A stretch of 64,000 bases of DNA from Chaenocephalus aceratus (GCA_023974075.1 JAMFTG010000308.1:1-64000); one strand, 5' to 3'; counted from the first letter of the stretch, positions 1-10,517 are shown. Notes: a model not told the origin generated them from the letters alone. Numbers and translations are program-made.

Positions 1-36
1 TATGACTCTCTAAACAGACTGTCCTCTCCCCCTCAG

Positions 37-270
37 ACCCCGGCGCTGCGAGCCCTGGGGAACATCGTGACGGGGACAGACGAGCAGACGCAGGCGGTGC
101 TGGACTCCGGAGCCCTCGCCATGTTCCCCGCGCTGCTGTCCCACAAGAAGGCCAACATCCAGAAGGAGGCGGCCTGGACGCTGTCCAACGTGACGGCCGG
201 CAGGGACTGCCAGATCCAGGAGGTCATCGACGCCGGGCTCGTGCCCCTGCTGGTGGACGTGCTGCTCCGG
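37..270 (+). CDS. kpna2: KPNA2 (importin alpha) internal coding exon, ARM repeats around 6-7
   Basis: This exon encodes 78 residues of importin subunit alpha, the adaptor that binds nuclear localisation signals and hands cargo to importin beta for import through the nuclear pore. It opens after a polypyrimidine tract and AG (35-36), reads [19 protein letters not shown] onward in frame 0, and ends before GTACGT at 271. Counting back from the stop codon on the 529-residue human KPNA2 scale, it begins near residue 311. The ARM motif KEAAWTLSN then places a Trp and an Asn at about 357 and 361, the pair known to line the minor NLS-binding site. Both are kept. It is the first exon visible; the gene's N-terminal IBB domain and the first ARM repeats lie upstream of the window. 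Assignment to KPNA2 rather than other importin alphas rests mainly on the C-terminal exons. Confidence 0.93.
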
Positions 271-306
271 GTACGTGTAGTTAATGGTTTTTATTAAGCT
301 CGTTAT

Positions 307-461
307 TAGGGAGGCTCCGATCGATCTGATTGGTAATCTTCCACTTAAAGTGATGTTTAAACTCAGTTAATGGCCCCGCCCACTCGATCGGATCGGCGAT
401 CGGTATCGGCCGATACTGATTCCGGCGATAGGCCCCGAAATTGGCGATCGGAGCATCCCTA
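307..461. mobile_element. Small hAT-like MITE in KPNA2 intron
   Basis: A roughly 155-bp segment starts TAGGGAGGCTCCGATCG and ends CGATCGGAGCATCCCTA, so its ends are imperfect inverted repeats. The interior is rich in GATCGG/CCGATC words. The flanking 8-mers (CTCGTTAT and CTCTATTG) match poorly, so the hAT assignment rests on the terminal motif only. It carries no coding sequence. Confidence 0.55.
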
Positions 462-591
462 CTCTATTGTTTTTAAAAATATGATAACGGCGCATTAAAA
501 GCAGAAGTTCAAGTTTCAAAGGTTTTATTGTCATATGCACATGGCTAGGGATAACCATATGGCTCATCACCTCCATCTCCTTTCTCTGCAG

Positions 592-774
592 GGCGACTAT
601 AAAACCCAGAAGGAGGCGGTGTGGGCCATCACGAACTTCACCAGCGGGGGGTCCGTGCAGCAGGTGGTCTACCTGGTGCAGGCCAACATCCTGGAGCCGC
701 TGCTGAACCTCCTCTCCTCCAAGGACAGCAAGATCGTCCTCGTCATCCTGGACGCCATCACCAACATCTTCATG
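592..774 (+). CDS. kpna2: KPNA2 (importin alpha) coding exon, ARM repeats around 8-9
   Basis: This exon encodes 61 residues, [20 protein letters not shown] onward, in the same frame 0 phase as the previous exon. The acceptor is CTGCAG (586-591) and the donor is GTGAGC from 775. On the human scale it starts near residue 389, so the Trp and Asn of KEAVWAITN fall at about 399 and 403, the second conserved pair of the minor NLS site. The exon ends in ITNIFM, where the mammalian protein has a Gln at the last position. The downstream in-frame stop reached by reading through belongs to the intron and is not real. Confidence 0.94.
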
Positions 775-831
775 GTGAGCGTTTCCAGGGGAGAACACGG
801 CGGTCTTTAAAAGATCTATCGAGTGGGATGT

Positions 832-1690
832 GAACTGACCCTGAAGGCAGCATCTCCTGGTCCAATGGGATTTCTCCATGTGATTTTGGATAATGTCAGA
901 AAATAATCTGTGTCAAACAAACGTTCATGATACTTACAGGTTTAGTTCAGCAGGATAATCTCCACATATTAACTACACTTTATGATTTCTGAAGTAAAAA
1001 GCTAACGTTAGGCTATACAGGAACTACAGCACGGTCACATGACTTCATGTCACCACCGCTAAGCTAAAGGCGGCTAATGTTGGGCTATACAGGAACTACA
1101 GCACGGTCACATGACTTCATGTCACCACCGCTAAGCTAAAGGCGGCTAATGTTGGGCTATACAGGAACTACAGCACGGTCACATGACTTCATGTCACCAC
1201 CGCTAAGCTAAAGGCGGCTAATGTTGGGCTATAAAGGAACTACAGCACGGTCACATGACTTCCCGTCACCACCGCTAAGCTAAAGGTGGCTAATGTTGGG
1301 CTATACAGGAACTACAGCACGGTCACATGACTTCATGTCACCACCGCTAAGCTAAAGGCGGCTAATGTTGGGCTATACAGGAACTACAGCACGGTCACAT
1401 GACTTCATGTCACCACCGCTAAGCTAAAGGCGGCTAATGTTGGGCTATAAAGGAACTACAGCACGGTCACATGACTTCACGTCACCACCGCTAAGCTAAA
1501 GGAGGCTAATGTTGGGCTATACAGGAACTACAGCACGGTCACATGACTTCACGTCACCACCGCTAAGCTAAAGGAGGCTAATGTTGGGCTATAAAGGAAC
1601 TACAGCACGGTCACATGACTTCACGTCACCACCGCTAAGCTAAAGGAGGCTAATGTTAGGCGTCTCATTCAGACACTTTACTGCCGTTTT
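832..1690 (-). mobile_element. Family-A element with 72-bp minisatellite (copy 1)
   Basis: The core, about 1009-1660, is roughly nine tandem copies of a 72-bp unit containing CTACAGCACGGTCACATGAC, TTCACGTCACC and GCTAAGCTAAAGG. The left flank (about 832-1005) matches, in the same orientation, the flank of the copy at 35.0 kb and, inverted, the flanks at 18.13 and 62.11 kb: AGCAGGATAATCTCCACAT and GAAAATAATCTGTGTCAAAC. The right flank carries the remnant of GACACTT found beside other copies. Because unique flanks and array travel together, I treat it as one dispersed element rather than a local array. It lies wholly in the KPNA2 intron between the exons ending at 774 and starting at 1914. Confidence 0.8.
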
Positions 1691-1913
1691 TTTAATTCAC
1701 CAGTAGGGTAGTATTAACGGACATATTCTGTGGTAGAATTAAAACAAATCTCTTCAGCTCGTGTTAACTACCGACATATTTCAGGCTGACAACCAAAAAT
1801 ACATTCAGAAACAGCTAAAAATAAACTAACTTCCGGGTTTTAGGATTCCTCCCTGCATTATGAGAGGTACCATCGTGGCTCTGAAGTAACATTTATGCAT
1901 GTCTTCCTTCCAG

Positions 1914-2063
1914 GCTGGGGATAAAATCGGCGAGTCCGATAAGCTGAGTCTGATGGTCGAAGAGTGCGGAGGACTCGACAAGATCGAAGCTCTGCAGAAT
2001 CACGAGAACGAGATGGTCTACAAAGCGTCCCTCAACCTGATCGAGAAATACTTCTCTGACGAG
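1914..2063 (+). CDS. kpna2: KPNA2 (importin alpha) penultimate coding exon, ARM 10 region
   Basis: This exon encodes 50 residues, [20 protein letters not shown] through [14 protein letters not shown]. The acceptor is TTCCAG (1908-1913) and the donor is GTACGTC from 2064. The segment [14 protein letters not shown] followed by [14 protein letters not shown] is nearly identical to the KPNA2 family and covers the tenth ARM repeat, known from the family to bind the export factor CAS/CSE1L that recycles importin alpha. Phase 0 at both ends agrees with neighbouring exons. Confidence 0.94.
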
Positions 2064-2147
2064 GTACGTCTCTTCTTAAAGCTGATTTTAAACTAACCGT
2101 TTTGTACACCTACGAGTCGTCTTAACTTTCTGTTTCTGTCGTTAAAG

Positions 2148-2240
2148 GACGAGGTGGTTCAGTCCGTGGTTCCCGAAGTGACCGATGACGGCTATGCGTT
2201 CCAGATCAGTGAAGACCAAAGCACAAGTTTCAACTTCTAG
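2148..2240 (+). CDS. kpna2: KPNA2 (importin alpha) last coding exon and stop
   Basis: This exon encodes 30 residues, DEVVQSVVPEVTDDGYAFQI to the end FNF, then TAG at 2238-2240. The acceptor is TTAAAG (2142-2147). The acidic tail followed by VVPEV..GYAFQ and a terminal FNF matches the KPNA2 C-terminus in kind and length, and this separates it from the KPNA1/5/6 and KPNA3/4 groups. The total from 37 is 219 residues, which puts the full protein near 529 residues if the N-terminus is of normal length. Confidence 0.93.
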   Translation, partial: DEVVQSVVPEVTDDGYAFQISEDQSTSFNF

Positions 2241-2390
2241 AGACTTTCTGATGTCCTCTTCTTCTCTCCACTTTACTGTCCGCTCTCTCCTGTTCGTCTC
2301 CATCTGTGGAGTTTCCTGTATGTGTTGTACATACTGTTTTAATGTGACAAAACATGACTGTAAATAAAGTTGTTTGTACCACTAGCAAGG
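2241..2390 (+). other. kpna2: KPNA2 3' UTR with polyadenylation signal
   Basis: About 150 bases of untranslated sequence follow the stop. AATAAA stands at 2363-2368 with a GT-rich stretch (GTTGTTTGTACC, GGGTTTGTGTTT) just after it, the usual layout of a cleavage and polyadenylation site. The exact cleavage base cannot be read from sequence. Confidence 0.75.
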
Positions 2391-3440
2391 GTTTGTGTTT
2401 ACTGACTTTTATACATTTTCTTTTACTTGGGTTTACATCTTTTTATTTCATCTTAAATATTTTTGATTCTCCAGTTGATAAAAGTTGATAAATCGATTTA
2501 GTGAAAATGAAGGCTATTAAATGGCATTTCCCAAGGTTTTACATTTTGTAGCTTGTCTTCAATAAGTATATAAAGTGTCCAGAGAGGTTGTGTTCTACCG
2601 TCTGCCTGAATGTAGTCATGGCATAGGTGTGTAGTGAGATTTATTGATGGCATCCCGTTGGGTTTGACGTCATCTGAACAGGACATCGCACACTCACTGC
2701 TTGATAGCGCATGGAGGTCTGTTTACGCCGGTTGCTAAGCAACATCGTTATGGGGAAATGCAAGTCTGCGTCCAAATGGTTGGAAGATAAGGAGGAAGGA
2801 CGATCAATACTGTATGTAGTCAATGTGAGGTAAAGTGTGTTGCCAAGGTAACCGGTTAGAACTCAAAGTGGCGATGAGGTCTTAAAATGTGTGGAAAGGG
2901 TCTTAAGAAAGGCCTTAAAAGTCTTACATTTGACCTCAGGATTCCTGCATACACCCTGATTTAACATTACAAAAAAATGAAGTTTACCTCGCTCAGTTTT
3001 TCTTTAAATAAATTTAAATGCTCCTCGCTCGCTGTTTTCCTTTGAAAATATAAGACTTGTTCTCCAGAGGCAAGAATCAGTCATTACATCTTTCTAAGAT
3101 GAAGCTAGCTCCAAAAAGTTGTTTTGAATATTTTCCATGTTGAAATATACGACTATAAATCAATGAAATGCAGAAGACATCAGCTGACATGATCACCTGG
3201 AGTAAATGCAGTTTACTAATAATGGTATATTTAATAAGTGCAATATATAAAAGATAATCAGAATTACTTTAGTCCCACAAAGGGAACATTTACATTGTTG
3301 CAGCCAAGAGACAATACTGATCAAAACAAAACAGTCGAGTAAAGTGGCAAGCATTTGGTCATAACCAAATACGTGTGTATTCTCAATGCAGTACTTTCAC
3401 TTGTAATGGAGTATTTTTACAGTGTGGAATTATTACTTTA
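2391..3440. other. Intergenic spacer between KPNA2 and SMURF2, no gene seen
   Basis: AT-rich sequence without a supported coding region. ORFs here are short and show no family motif. The stretch around 3240-3330 (AGTCCCACAAAGGGAACATT, TTGTTGCAGCC) resembles the 3' tail of teleost LINEs, but too weakly for a separate call. Confidence 0.5.
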
Positions 3441-3444
3441 AAGA

Positions 3445-3870
3445 TCTGCAAAGGTGAAAAGTAACTATGTACATTTACTCAAGTACTGCACTTAACTTCA
3501 GTATTTCCATTTTATGCAACTTCCACTACAGTTCAGAGGTAAATCGTGTACTTTTACTCCACTACATGTATTTAATACCTTTAGTTACTTCACAGATGTG
3601 GATGAATGATGTGTTTAAATCAGACTTTAGTTCCACCTGGAGTAAATCACTTTACACTTTCATGATCAATCATTATAAAACATATCATATATATTATTCT
3701 GAAATGGACCAATCTGCACAATGAATACTTTTACTTTTGATATATTTTGATGATAATTATTTTCTACTTTTACTTTAATAACATTTTGAATGCAGGACTT
3801 TTACTGAAACAGAGTATTCCTACACTCTGGTACTTCATAGTACTAGACCGGAGTACTTGTTCCTCCTCTG
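3445..3870 (+). mobile_element. Family-C dispersed repeat, unexpanded copy, near SMURF2 promoter
   Basis: It opens with AAAAGTAACTATGTACATTT then ACTCAAGTACT and ends with CAGAGTATTCCTACACTCTGG then TACTTC. The same landmarks recur in inverted order at 29.03-30.35 kb (GATTGATCAT, CCAATCTGCACAA, ATTTACTCCAGGTGGAACT as reverse complements). Here it has no internal tandem array, so it gives the likely ancestral layout of the family. It ends about 390 bases upstream of the SMURF2 start codon. Confidence 0.6.
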
Positions 3871-3879
3871 GTAACATGT

Positions 3880-4262
3880 TGGGGAAACGTGAAATCACTC
3901 CCCCAAAGAGTGTTGTCGTCACCGGTCAGAGCAGAGGATCCACTCCGGAGGAGGACCAGTCCGACGCAGAGGCTGATCCGAAGATGTGAAGACAAACCCG
4001 GCATTTCCCCAGCAGCTTCTCTCCACTTTCCTCCGGGGGAAAATCATTTTTTATACATGCATTTTGCAGCTTTCTCTTTTATTTTATTTTTGCATTTGTG
4101 AGCGCTCGCCATGGCAGTTCAGTTCGCATCCGGGCCACAATGCCTTGACTCCATTATTGTCTAAAACTGGCTGAGAGGTTGATAAACCTTGATATTATAA
4201 TTTTTATTTTTTACAGTTAATTTTTTTTTATTACGTGAAGTGAAGGCTGGAACCAAGAGGAC
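3880..4262 (+). promoter_or_regulatory. smurf2: Putative SMURF2 promoter and 5' UTR
   Basis: This is the sequence immediately upstream of the SMURF2 ATG. It contains a moderately GC-rich block at about 3880-4040 and a T-rich tract ending in TTTTACAG at about 4217, which could be a splice acceptor for a 5' UTR exon. No clear TATA box or CpG island is seen. The transcription start cannot be placed. The Kozak context GAGGACATGT has the favourable G at -3. Confidence 0.35.
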
Positions 4263-4314
4263 ATGTCTAACCAAGGAGTCCGGCGGAATGGCCCTGTGAA
4301 GCTGCGTCTAACAG
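4263..4314 (+). CDS. smurf2: SMURF2 coding exon 1 (residues 1-17)
   Basis: ATG at 4263 opens MSNQGVRRNGPVKLRLT and one further base, followed by the donor GTAGCA at 4315. SMURF2 is a C2-WW-HECT E3 ubiquitin ligase that targets Smads and TGF-beta receptors and acts in cytoplasm, nucleus and at membranes. The NGPVKLRLT wording is that of SMURF2; SMURF1 has a different sequence at this position. The exon ends in phase 1, and the leftover G joins TC of exon 2 to give Val18, exactly as the family requires. The exon is too short to appear as a long ORF and is followed by an intron of about 38 kb. Confidence 0.93.
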
Positions 4315-4350
4315 GTAGCAACGCTGTTTAAATCCCCATGGGAACTGGTC

Positions 4351-4557
4351 GCATCCAGCAAATAGACGAAGCCTGTCTGGCTAGTGTGTGGATAATACAC
4401 TGGATAGGGGGGCTCAGGCTATTACACCCAGCAAATAGACGGGGCTAGACAGGCTCCGTCTATTTGCTGGACAGGGAGAGTTTCCCAACCAAGGGGGCTC
4501 TGTCTACTACATCCAGCAGATGGACGGGGCTAGGTGGGCTCCGTCTATTTGCTGGAT
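4351..4557. repeat. Three related 16-mers forming two hairpins at start of SMURF2 intron 1
   Basis: CCAGCAAATAGACGG (4428-4442) is followed after 13 bases by its perfect reverse complement CCGTCTATTTGCTGG (4456-4470). A second pair, 4511-4527 and 4541-4557, pairs over 17 bases with two mismatches. A third copy of ATCCAGCAAATAGACG stands at about 4355. The pattern lies 40-240 bases after the exon 1 donor. Confidence 0.85.
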
Positions 4558-5009
4558 GGGACCAGATCCAATAGGATATATGGAATTGGCTAAACGCCGG
4601 TTCTTTCTCCTGCGATTTCTACGATTTTGTAAACAGCTTTTTATAAATTATTTGTTTTTACAGTGTTGACCTTTATCTGAAAATTGACTAGACCCCTAGA
4701 TGAAGCTAAATGTGGATATATTACTGTTCCCTAGTCTGATCCATATGTTGTGCTACTCTGCCCATTAAGAGTGTGCTTACACTTGAATAGACCAACATTT
4801 GGCCTGATATCTTACATTTTTATTTTGCTTACAGATACATATATGCAATGTCAGTGTTATCCAACTTCTGCCCACAGACAGGCTCATATAAAGTTGGCTA
4901 GCAGACATTAGCCTAGCATGCCAGCTAGCCATAATCAAGCCTTTATGATGCCAGGCTCCACAGGTCAGAGAGTCTGGATCTGAACAGAGTGCTTTGTCAT
5001 ATAACGGAA

Positions 5010-5025
5010 TACACACACACACACA

Positions 5026-5058
<33 letters not shown>
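5010..5058. repeat. (CA)n microsatellite
   Basis: About 24 CA dinucleotides with one interruption (ACCACA) at about 5031. The ORF on the opposite strand is a product of the repeat. Confidence 0.95.
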
Positions 5059-5063
<5 letters not shown>

Positions 5064-5391
5064 CTGCATCCTTTGTGATTAAAACAGGTCACCATAAGTT
5101 GTGTTTCACACAAACAACGTTTTAAATGCACAGGTAATTGATCTTAAGAACTTTTTGTAATATAATTGTCTGTTTAAGTTGAATTATTAGAGATGCATTT
5201 TGCTCAAAGTTCATCACATGTTGTTTTAATTCTGAATCTAAAGTCACTAAAAGCTGTTTGATAAATGTAGTGGAGTAAAGGATAAAGAAGCATACAATGG
5301 GAATACTCAAGTAGAGTAGAGTAACAAGTCCTTCAAATAGTACATTACTTTGAGTAAATGTACTTAGTTACTTTCCACCACTGTTAATGAA

Positions 5392-5854
5392 TACAGACAG
5401 GCAGACAGACAGACAGGCAGGCAGACAGGCAGACAGACAGACAGGCAGGCAGGCAGACAAACAGGCAGACAGGCAGACAGGCAGACAGACAGACAGACAG
5501 ACAGACAGACAGGCAGGCAGACAGACAGACAGACAGACAGACAGGCAGGCAGACAGACAGACAGACAGACAGACAGGCAGACAGGCAGGCAGACAGACAG
5601 ACAGGCAGGCAGACAGACAGACAGACAGACAGACAGGCAGACAGACAGGCACAGACAGACAGGCAGGCAGGCACACAGACAGACAGACATACAGACAGAC
5701 AGACAGGCAGGCAGGCACACAGACAGACAGACATACAGACAGACAGACAGACAGGCAGACAGGCAGGCAGGGCAGGCAGACAGACATACAGACAGACAGA
5801 CAGACAGACAGACAGGCAGGCAGGCAGGCAGACAGACATACAGACAGACAGACA

Positions 5855-5911
<57 letters not shown>

Positions 5912-6304
5912 ACAGACAGGCAGACAGACAGGCAGACAGACAGGCAGGCAGGCAGGCAGACAGGCAGACAGACAGACAGACAGACATACAGAAAGACAGA
6001 CAGACAGACAGGCAGGCAGGCAGGCAGGCAGACAGACAGGCAGGCAGGCAGGCAGACAGACAGACAGACAGACAGACAGACAGGCAGGCAGACAGACAGG
6101 CAGGCAGACAGACAGACAGGCAGGCAGGCAGACATACAGACAGGCAGGCAGGCAGGCAGACAGACAGGCAGGCAGGCAGGCAGGCAGACAGACAGACGAC
6201 AGACAGACAGGCAGGCAGACAGACAGGCAGGCAGGCAGACAGACAGACAGGCAGGCAGACAGACAGGCAGACAGACAGACACAGACAGACAGACAGACAG
6301 ACAT
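5392..6304. repeat. (CAGA/CAGG)n tetranucleotide array, about 0.9 kb
   Basis: Nearly pure mixture of CAGA and CAGG tetramers with rare CATA, CACA and a few odd-length breaks. All six frames stay open for long stretches because the array lacks stop codons; the predicted Ser-Val-Cys-Leu and Gln-Thr-Asp-Arg proteins are artefacts. The left edge abuts a remnant of the AGTACTT-type repeat (5280-5390, reverse orientation). Confidence 0.97.
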
Positions 6305-7084
6305 CTGCCTCCTTTGTGGGTAAACCAGGTCACCATAAGTTGTGTTCCTGCAGTATAATCCATTATAAAGCAGTTCTGTTCCTGTGAACACTTCATACTG
6401 TTCTTCCTCCTCAGCTGTTTCAATGTGTGCCTTCTCAACACAAACAGCAGAGACGGGTTTACACGAGAGCTCTCTGTTTTGACTGGGAGACGAGAGCCCG
6501 CCCCGTTTGATGTCCGTCCAGCGTCTGACCTGAGTCAGATTCCATGGCAGGCTTTCAAATTAAATATTTGAGCTGGTGCTGTTTTTTGGAAACACGGAGC
6601 GATCTTAATAAGAGGGATAAAACGAGCAGGACGTGCAAAAAAAAAGACTTTGAGCTAGCTGTCAGAAGTCTTTCAAGGTTCAGTGCAAGATGTGGAGCGT
6701 TGTGTACAAAAATGTCAAAACCCAGCGTTCTTAAATTTATAATACACGACATGTCATACGGGGATGGCAGCAGATCAGTCTGTTGGGAAGTAGCTTATGA
6801 ATTGGATGGTCGTCGTCACGTTACACCCGTCCCGATTTAATATCCCCCTGAAATACTTATTGTCTGCACGATTCCCTCTGTATATTTGCCAGTGGATTTT
6901 TGTTTTTCCAGCACCGATAGCAATCACTCCTCGGGGCATATTTCGAATTATGTGATGTTGTCCACATGATCAGCCCCGGTCGTAAAGCTGCAGCTCTACG
7001 AAGAAGTACTCACTTTTACCAGAGATGCTTCGCTACACACTGTCGTTATGTGTTTCTTTGTTTAGCGCCGCACAGCTGTGGAGC

Positions 7085-8122
7085 TGCTGCGACGGACCTA
7101 GTGGACACAGAGGTGTCGAGTGGTGCAGGAATGAGTCCTGGAAGTTACCTTGATTGGAAGTCAATTGTTTTTAGGATGTTTTTTTTTTTTAAGTTGTTAG
7201 CCTGAAAAAGGTTCTGTATTATTAACCCTAGCTGAAAAGATTTTAACGTTTTGTTCTACAACATAAAATACGTCCGCAAATACCGTAGCCTACAAGTGTT
7301 CGATGTGTCGATCATAAAAATGCCGGTTGCTAACAAGTGTCTAAAAAAGACACCCAACATTTAGCGCCTTTAGCTTAGCGGTGGTGATGTGAAGTCATGT
7401 GACCGTGCTGTAGTTCCTTTATATAGCCCAACATTAGCCACCTCTAGCTTAGCGGTGGTGATGTGAAGTCATGTGACCGTGCTGTGGTTCCTTCATAGCC
7501 CAACATTAGCCTCCTTTAGCTTAGCGGTGGTGACGTGAAGTCATGTGACCGTGCTGTAGTTCCTTTTATAGCCCAACATTAGCCACCTTTAGCTTAGCGG
7601 TGGTGACGTGAAGTCATGTGACCGTGCTGTAGTTCCTTTATAGCCCAACATTAGCCGCCTTTAGCTTAGCGGTGGTGACGTGAAGTCATGTGACCGTGCT
7701 GTAGTTCCTTTATAGCCCAACATTAGCCGCCTTTAGCTTAGCGGTGGTGACGTGAAGTCATGTGACCGTGCTGTAGTTCCTTTATAGCCCAACATTAGCC
7801 GCCTTTAGCTTAGCGGTGGTGACGTGAAGTCATGTGACCGTGCTGTAGTTCCTTTATAGCCCAACATTAGCCACCTTTAGCTTAGCGGGGGGACGTGAAG
7901 TCATGTGACCGTGCTGTAGTTCCTTTATAGCCCAACATTAGCCGCCTTTAGCTTAGCGGTGGTGACGTGAAGTCATGTGACCGTGCTGTAGTTCCTTTAT
8001 AGCCCAACATTAGCCGCCTTTAGCTTAGCGGTGGTGACGTGAAGTCATGTGACCGTGCTGTAGTTCCTTTATAGCCCAACATTAGCCGCCTTTAGCTTAG
8101 CGGTGGTGACATGAAGTCATAT
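7085..8122 (+). mobile_element. Family-A element with 72-bp minisatellite (copy 2)
   Basis: The unique left part (about 7085-7365) has CAGGAATGAGTCCTGGAAG, TTGGAAGTCAATTG, GTTAGCCTGAAAAAGG and GGTTGCTAACAAGTGTCT, all shared with copies at 39.4, 61.3 and 62.7 kb. The array (about 7365-8120) holds roughly ten to eleven units of TTTAGCTTAGCGGTGGTGAC, GTGAAGTCATGTGACCGTGC and TGTAGTTCCTTTATAGCCC. The element stops abruptly at GACATGAAGTCAT (8122) without the right flank seen in other copies, so the right end is truncated. Confidence 0.8.
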
Positions 8123-8358
8123 CTTATTTTCTCTAAAATCCAATTGGCTTTCTGTCGAGGGACCACTTGCGATGCTAACTTCAGAAATGTTCTAAAAAAA
8201 CGTGTCACCACTCTTCCGAGACCTTGTAGCTGCATGTAGTCATTTGTAGTCGGGTTGATTTTTGACACATAGCTGCAGATGAGTTCCTGGCAGGTTGTGA
8301 ATGATGACATTCAACAGGCCTGTAGCTGTTTGTGCTGAAGGCGTCTCTACTTGCTGAC

Positions 8359-8360
<2 letters not shown>

Positions 8361-8407
<47 letters not shown>

Positions 8408-8432
8408 ACCCCCCCCCCCCCCCCCCCCCCCC
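8361..8432. repeat. Poly-C tract, 72 bases with one A
   Basis: Seventy-one C residues with a single A at 8408. A tract this long is prone to sequencing and assembly error, so the length should not be trusted. Confidence 0.9.
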
Positions 8433-8744
8433 TGTCCATTTGAACCAGATGTTGCACAATGTTTGCCAGCTATAAAAACTGGAGAGATATGGCAAGCAAG
8501 CTGCTAAGACTAACACTCAGGGTGAGAATTGCCCCTCGACAACAACGGGACAGGTTTCCCATTAGACCTCTCCAGCTGATCACTCAATGCGGGAAGTTGC
8601 GAAATATGCCTAAAAAAATAAATATTGGGCTGTCTTATTTATTCTCTCTCACACACAACCTGCCACTAACGTTACACCCCTTACTATTCAATTAAACACA
8701 TTCAATGTTATTTATTGTAAAAGCAATTGGGCTATTTTAATCAC

Positions 8745-8745
<1 letters not shown>

Positions 8746-8786
<41 letters not shown>
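8746..8786. repeat. (CA)n microsatellite
   Basis: About 20 CA units. Confidence 0.95.
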
Positions 8787-8790
<4 letters not shown>

Positions 8791-9021
8791 TTCTTGTCCG
8801 CAAGCAGCAGAAAGCAGTTTCGAATGTTTTGAGTGAATCAAAGTGGGTCGTCACCGTCGATGTTCTCTTATGCTCCAACACACAGTTGCCACGGGGTGCG
8901 AGACATCGGGAACTGCTTTGCCCGTCTTTAGCAGACATGTTCGTGGGTAAATGAGATGGATTAGATGTTTTCATCGTGGTGTTTTTCTCTCTCGTGTGAG
9001 CTCCACACGTTCACTCTACGG

Positions 9022-9365
9022 CAAGCAAACTCAATTTCATCCCGGCCACAATCAGCATTATGTTTGTACTCAAAGGGCGGTTGTAATTTTAATTATATAT
9101 AAATATACATATGTAAATATATAATATATATTAAATAATGTATTATATTACATTGTTAGCCCTGCATTGGATTATTATCAGTTCTGGTAATAATCTTCCT
9201 AAATACGTCTGAAAGCAGAAGTCTAGGGCAAATAATTGAAAGTAAATATTCCAACAACTACACCTCTTGTATTGTATATTATATTCTTTGGCAAGCTCTT
9301 GCGGGCCACATAAAATTAGGTCGCGGGCCGGATTTGGCCCCCGGGCCTTGAGTTTGACACCCCTG
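9022..9365. mobile_element. hAT-type MITE, CAGGGGTGTCAAACTCAA family (copy 1)
   Basis: The right end reads TTGAGTTTGACACCCCTG, the reverse complement of the family terminus. The left end has a decayed terminus followed by AAACTCAATTTCATC. Perfect 8-bp target duplications CTCTACGG flank it at 9014-9021 and 9366-9373, the length typical of the hAT superfamily. The interior has no transposase. Sister copies are at 54.6 and 56.3 kb. Confidence 0.88.
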
Positions 9366-9373
9366 CTCTACGG

Positions 9374-10490
9374 TGTTGTTTTTACCTTCTGTGATGCGCG
9401 AGCTGATGATGATGATGGATGATGTCGCGTCATCATCACTTCACGTCAAGACGAGTTAAACTTTTTTTTCTTCTCAACTTGTGGGGAGAAATGCGGGAAT
9501 ATGCGGCCTTTTGATAAATATGCGGCCTTTTGCTGATTATGCAGTAAATTCCGCATTTTTCTGGAGGGTCTAACAAGATGTCTCCGTGGACGTAAATAAC
9601 AACGGACGTCGGAGCTCCGTAAAAACAAAGCCGTCTGACGCTCGGTTGATTCTCATAATTTCTGGAGTAATTATACAGTTTTTGACGAACAGAAATATAG
9701 TTTTCTGGCATCACTTTAACATTGTACCGGTAAAATCTGCATTTTGGTTACCTGGTCAAAACCCCGTCATGATTTGCACCGCTTTCCATGTGTTCACTTG
9801 AAACTATAACACCCTGCTGTTGTCATACATCGTCATATAATCAATGTGTACATTTTTTGTCTTTTGTTTATATTTATTTGATGGTTTAAATGCTCGTCTT
9901 TATTCTTTTTAAAAGCTAAATAGTTTGTTTGCACCAATGAAAATCCCGTGAATGTGTAATGGTACCAGGCAATAAACGAAAAGACACGCAGCCAGAAAGT
10001 GGAACGCACCCCTGCCGTCCGTCTGAGTCGAGAGCTGTCCGTCACAAAGAAGAAGTCTAAGCTCCTTTAAATCAATGTTCCGCCCCGAAAGACATGCAAC
10101 AGAAGAATAAACGAACTGATGCGTGATTGACTTCCTGGCCCGACGCAGATTCTCGACGTTTATAGCCTCGTCTTTGCTACGAGTTTCCACGTGACTTTTT
10201 GAGGCACATGGTTTGCTCATCTGAATTCTCTGGCGCGCTGCAGACAGCGAAGAGATCTCTCTCTGTGGGATTCCCTACAATTCTCCACTCGCATTCCCAC
10301 CTCGTCCTCTCGGAGTCAGTCCGACTGTAAGCCTCGTCTCCCTCTCACCAAAGAATATTTCACTCCCGCCCTCCCTCTGCCCTCACCCGCTCTGTTTCTG
10401 TCTGTGCACCCCGACACTTATCTGCGGATAATCAGCTACAGGATTTAAAGTCGCTGCAAGTATCAAGTAGTAGAGGTGGGCACTATAATG
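9374..10490. other. SMURF2 intron 1 stretch without recognised element
   Basis: Unique-looking sequence with no supported gene. ORFs up to about 100 codons lack recognisable motifs or splice context. Confidence 0.4.
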
Positions 10491-10517
10491 CTTTATCAAC
10501 AGGGCTGGGAGGGTTAC

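Noticed and set aside
5364..6441. Long ORFs on both strands (up to 357 codons) of Ser-Val-Cys-Leu or Gln-Thr-Asp-Arg repeats
   Set aside because: They are translations of the CAGA/CAGG array, open in every frame because the repeat lacks stop codons.
6544..6840. 98-codon ORF with Met start
   Set aside because: No recognised motif, no splice or promoter evidence, and an overlapping opposite-strand ORF of similar size; chance ORF in intron 1.
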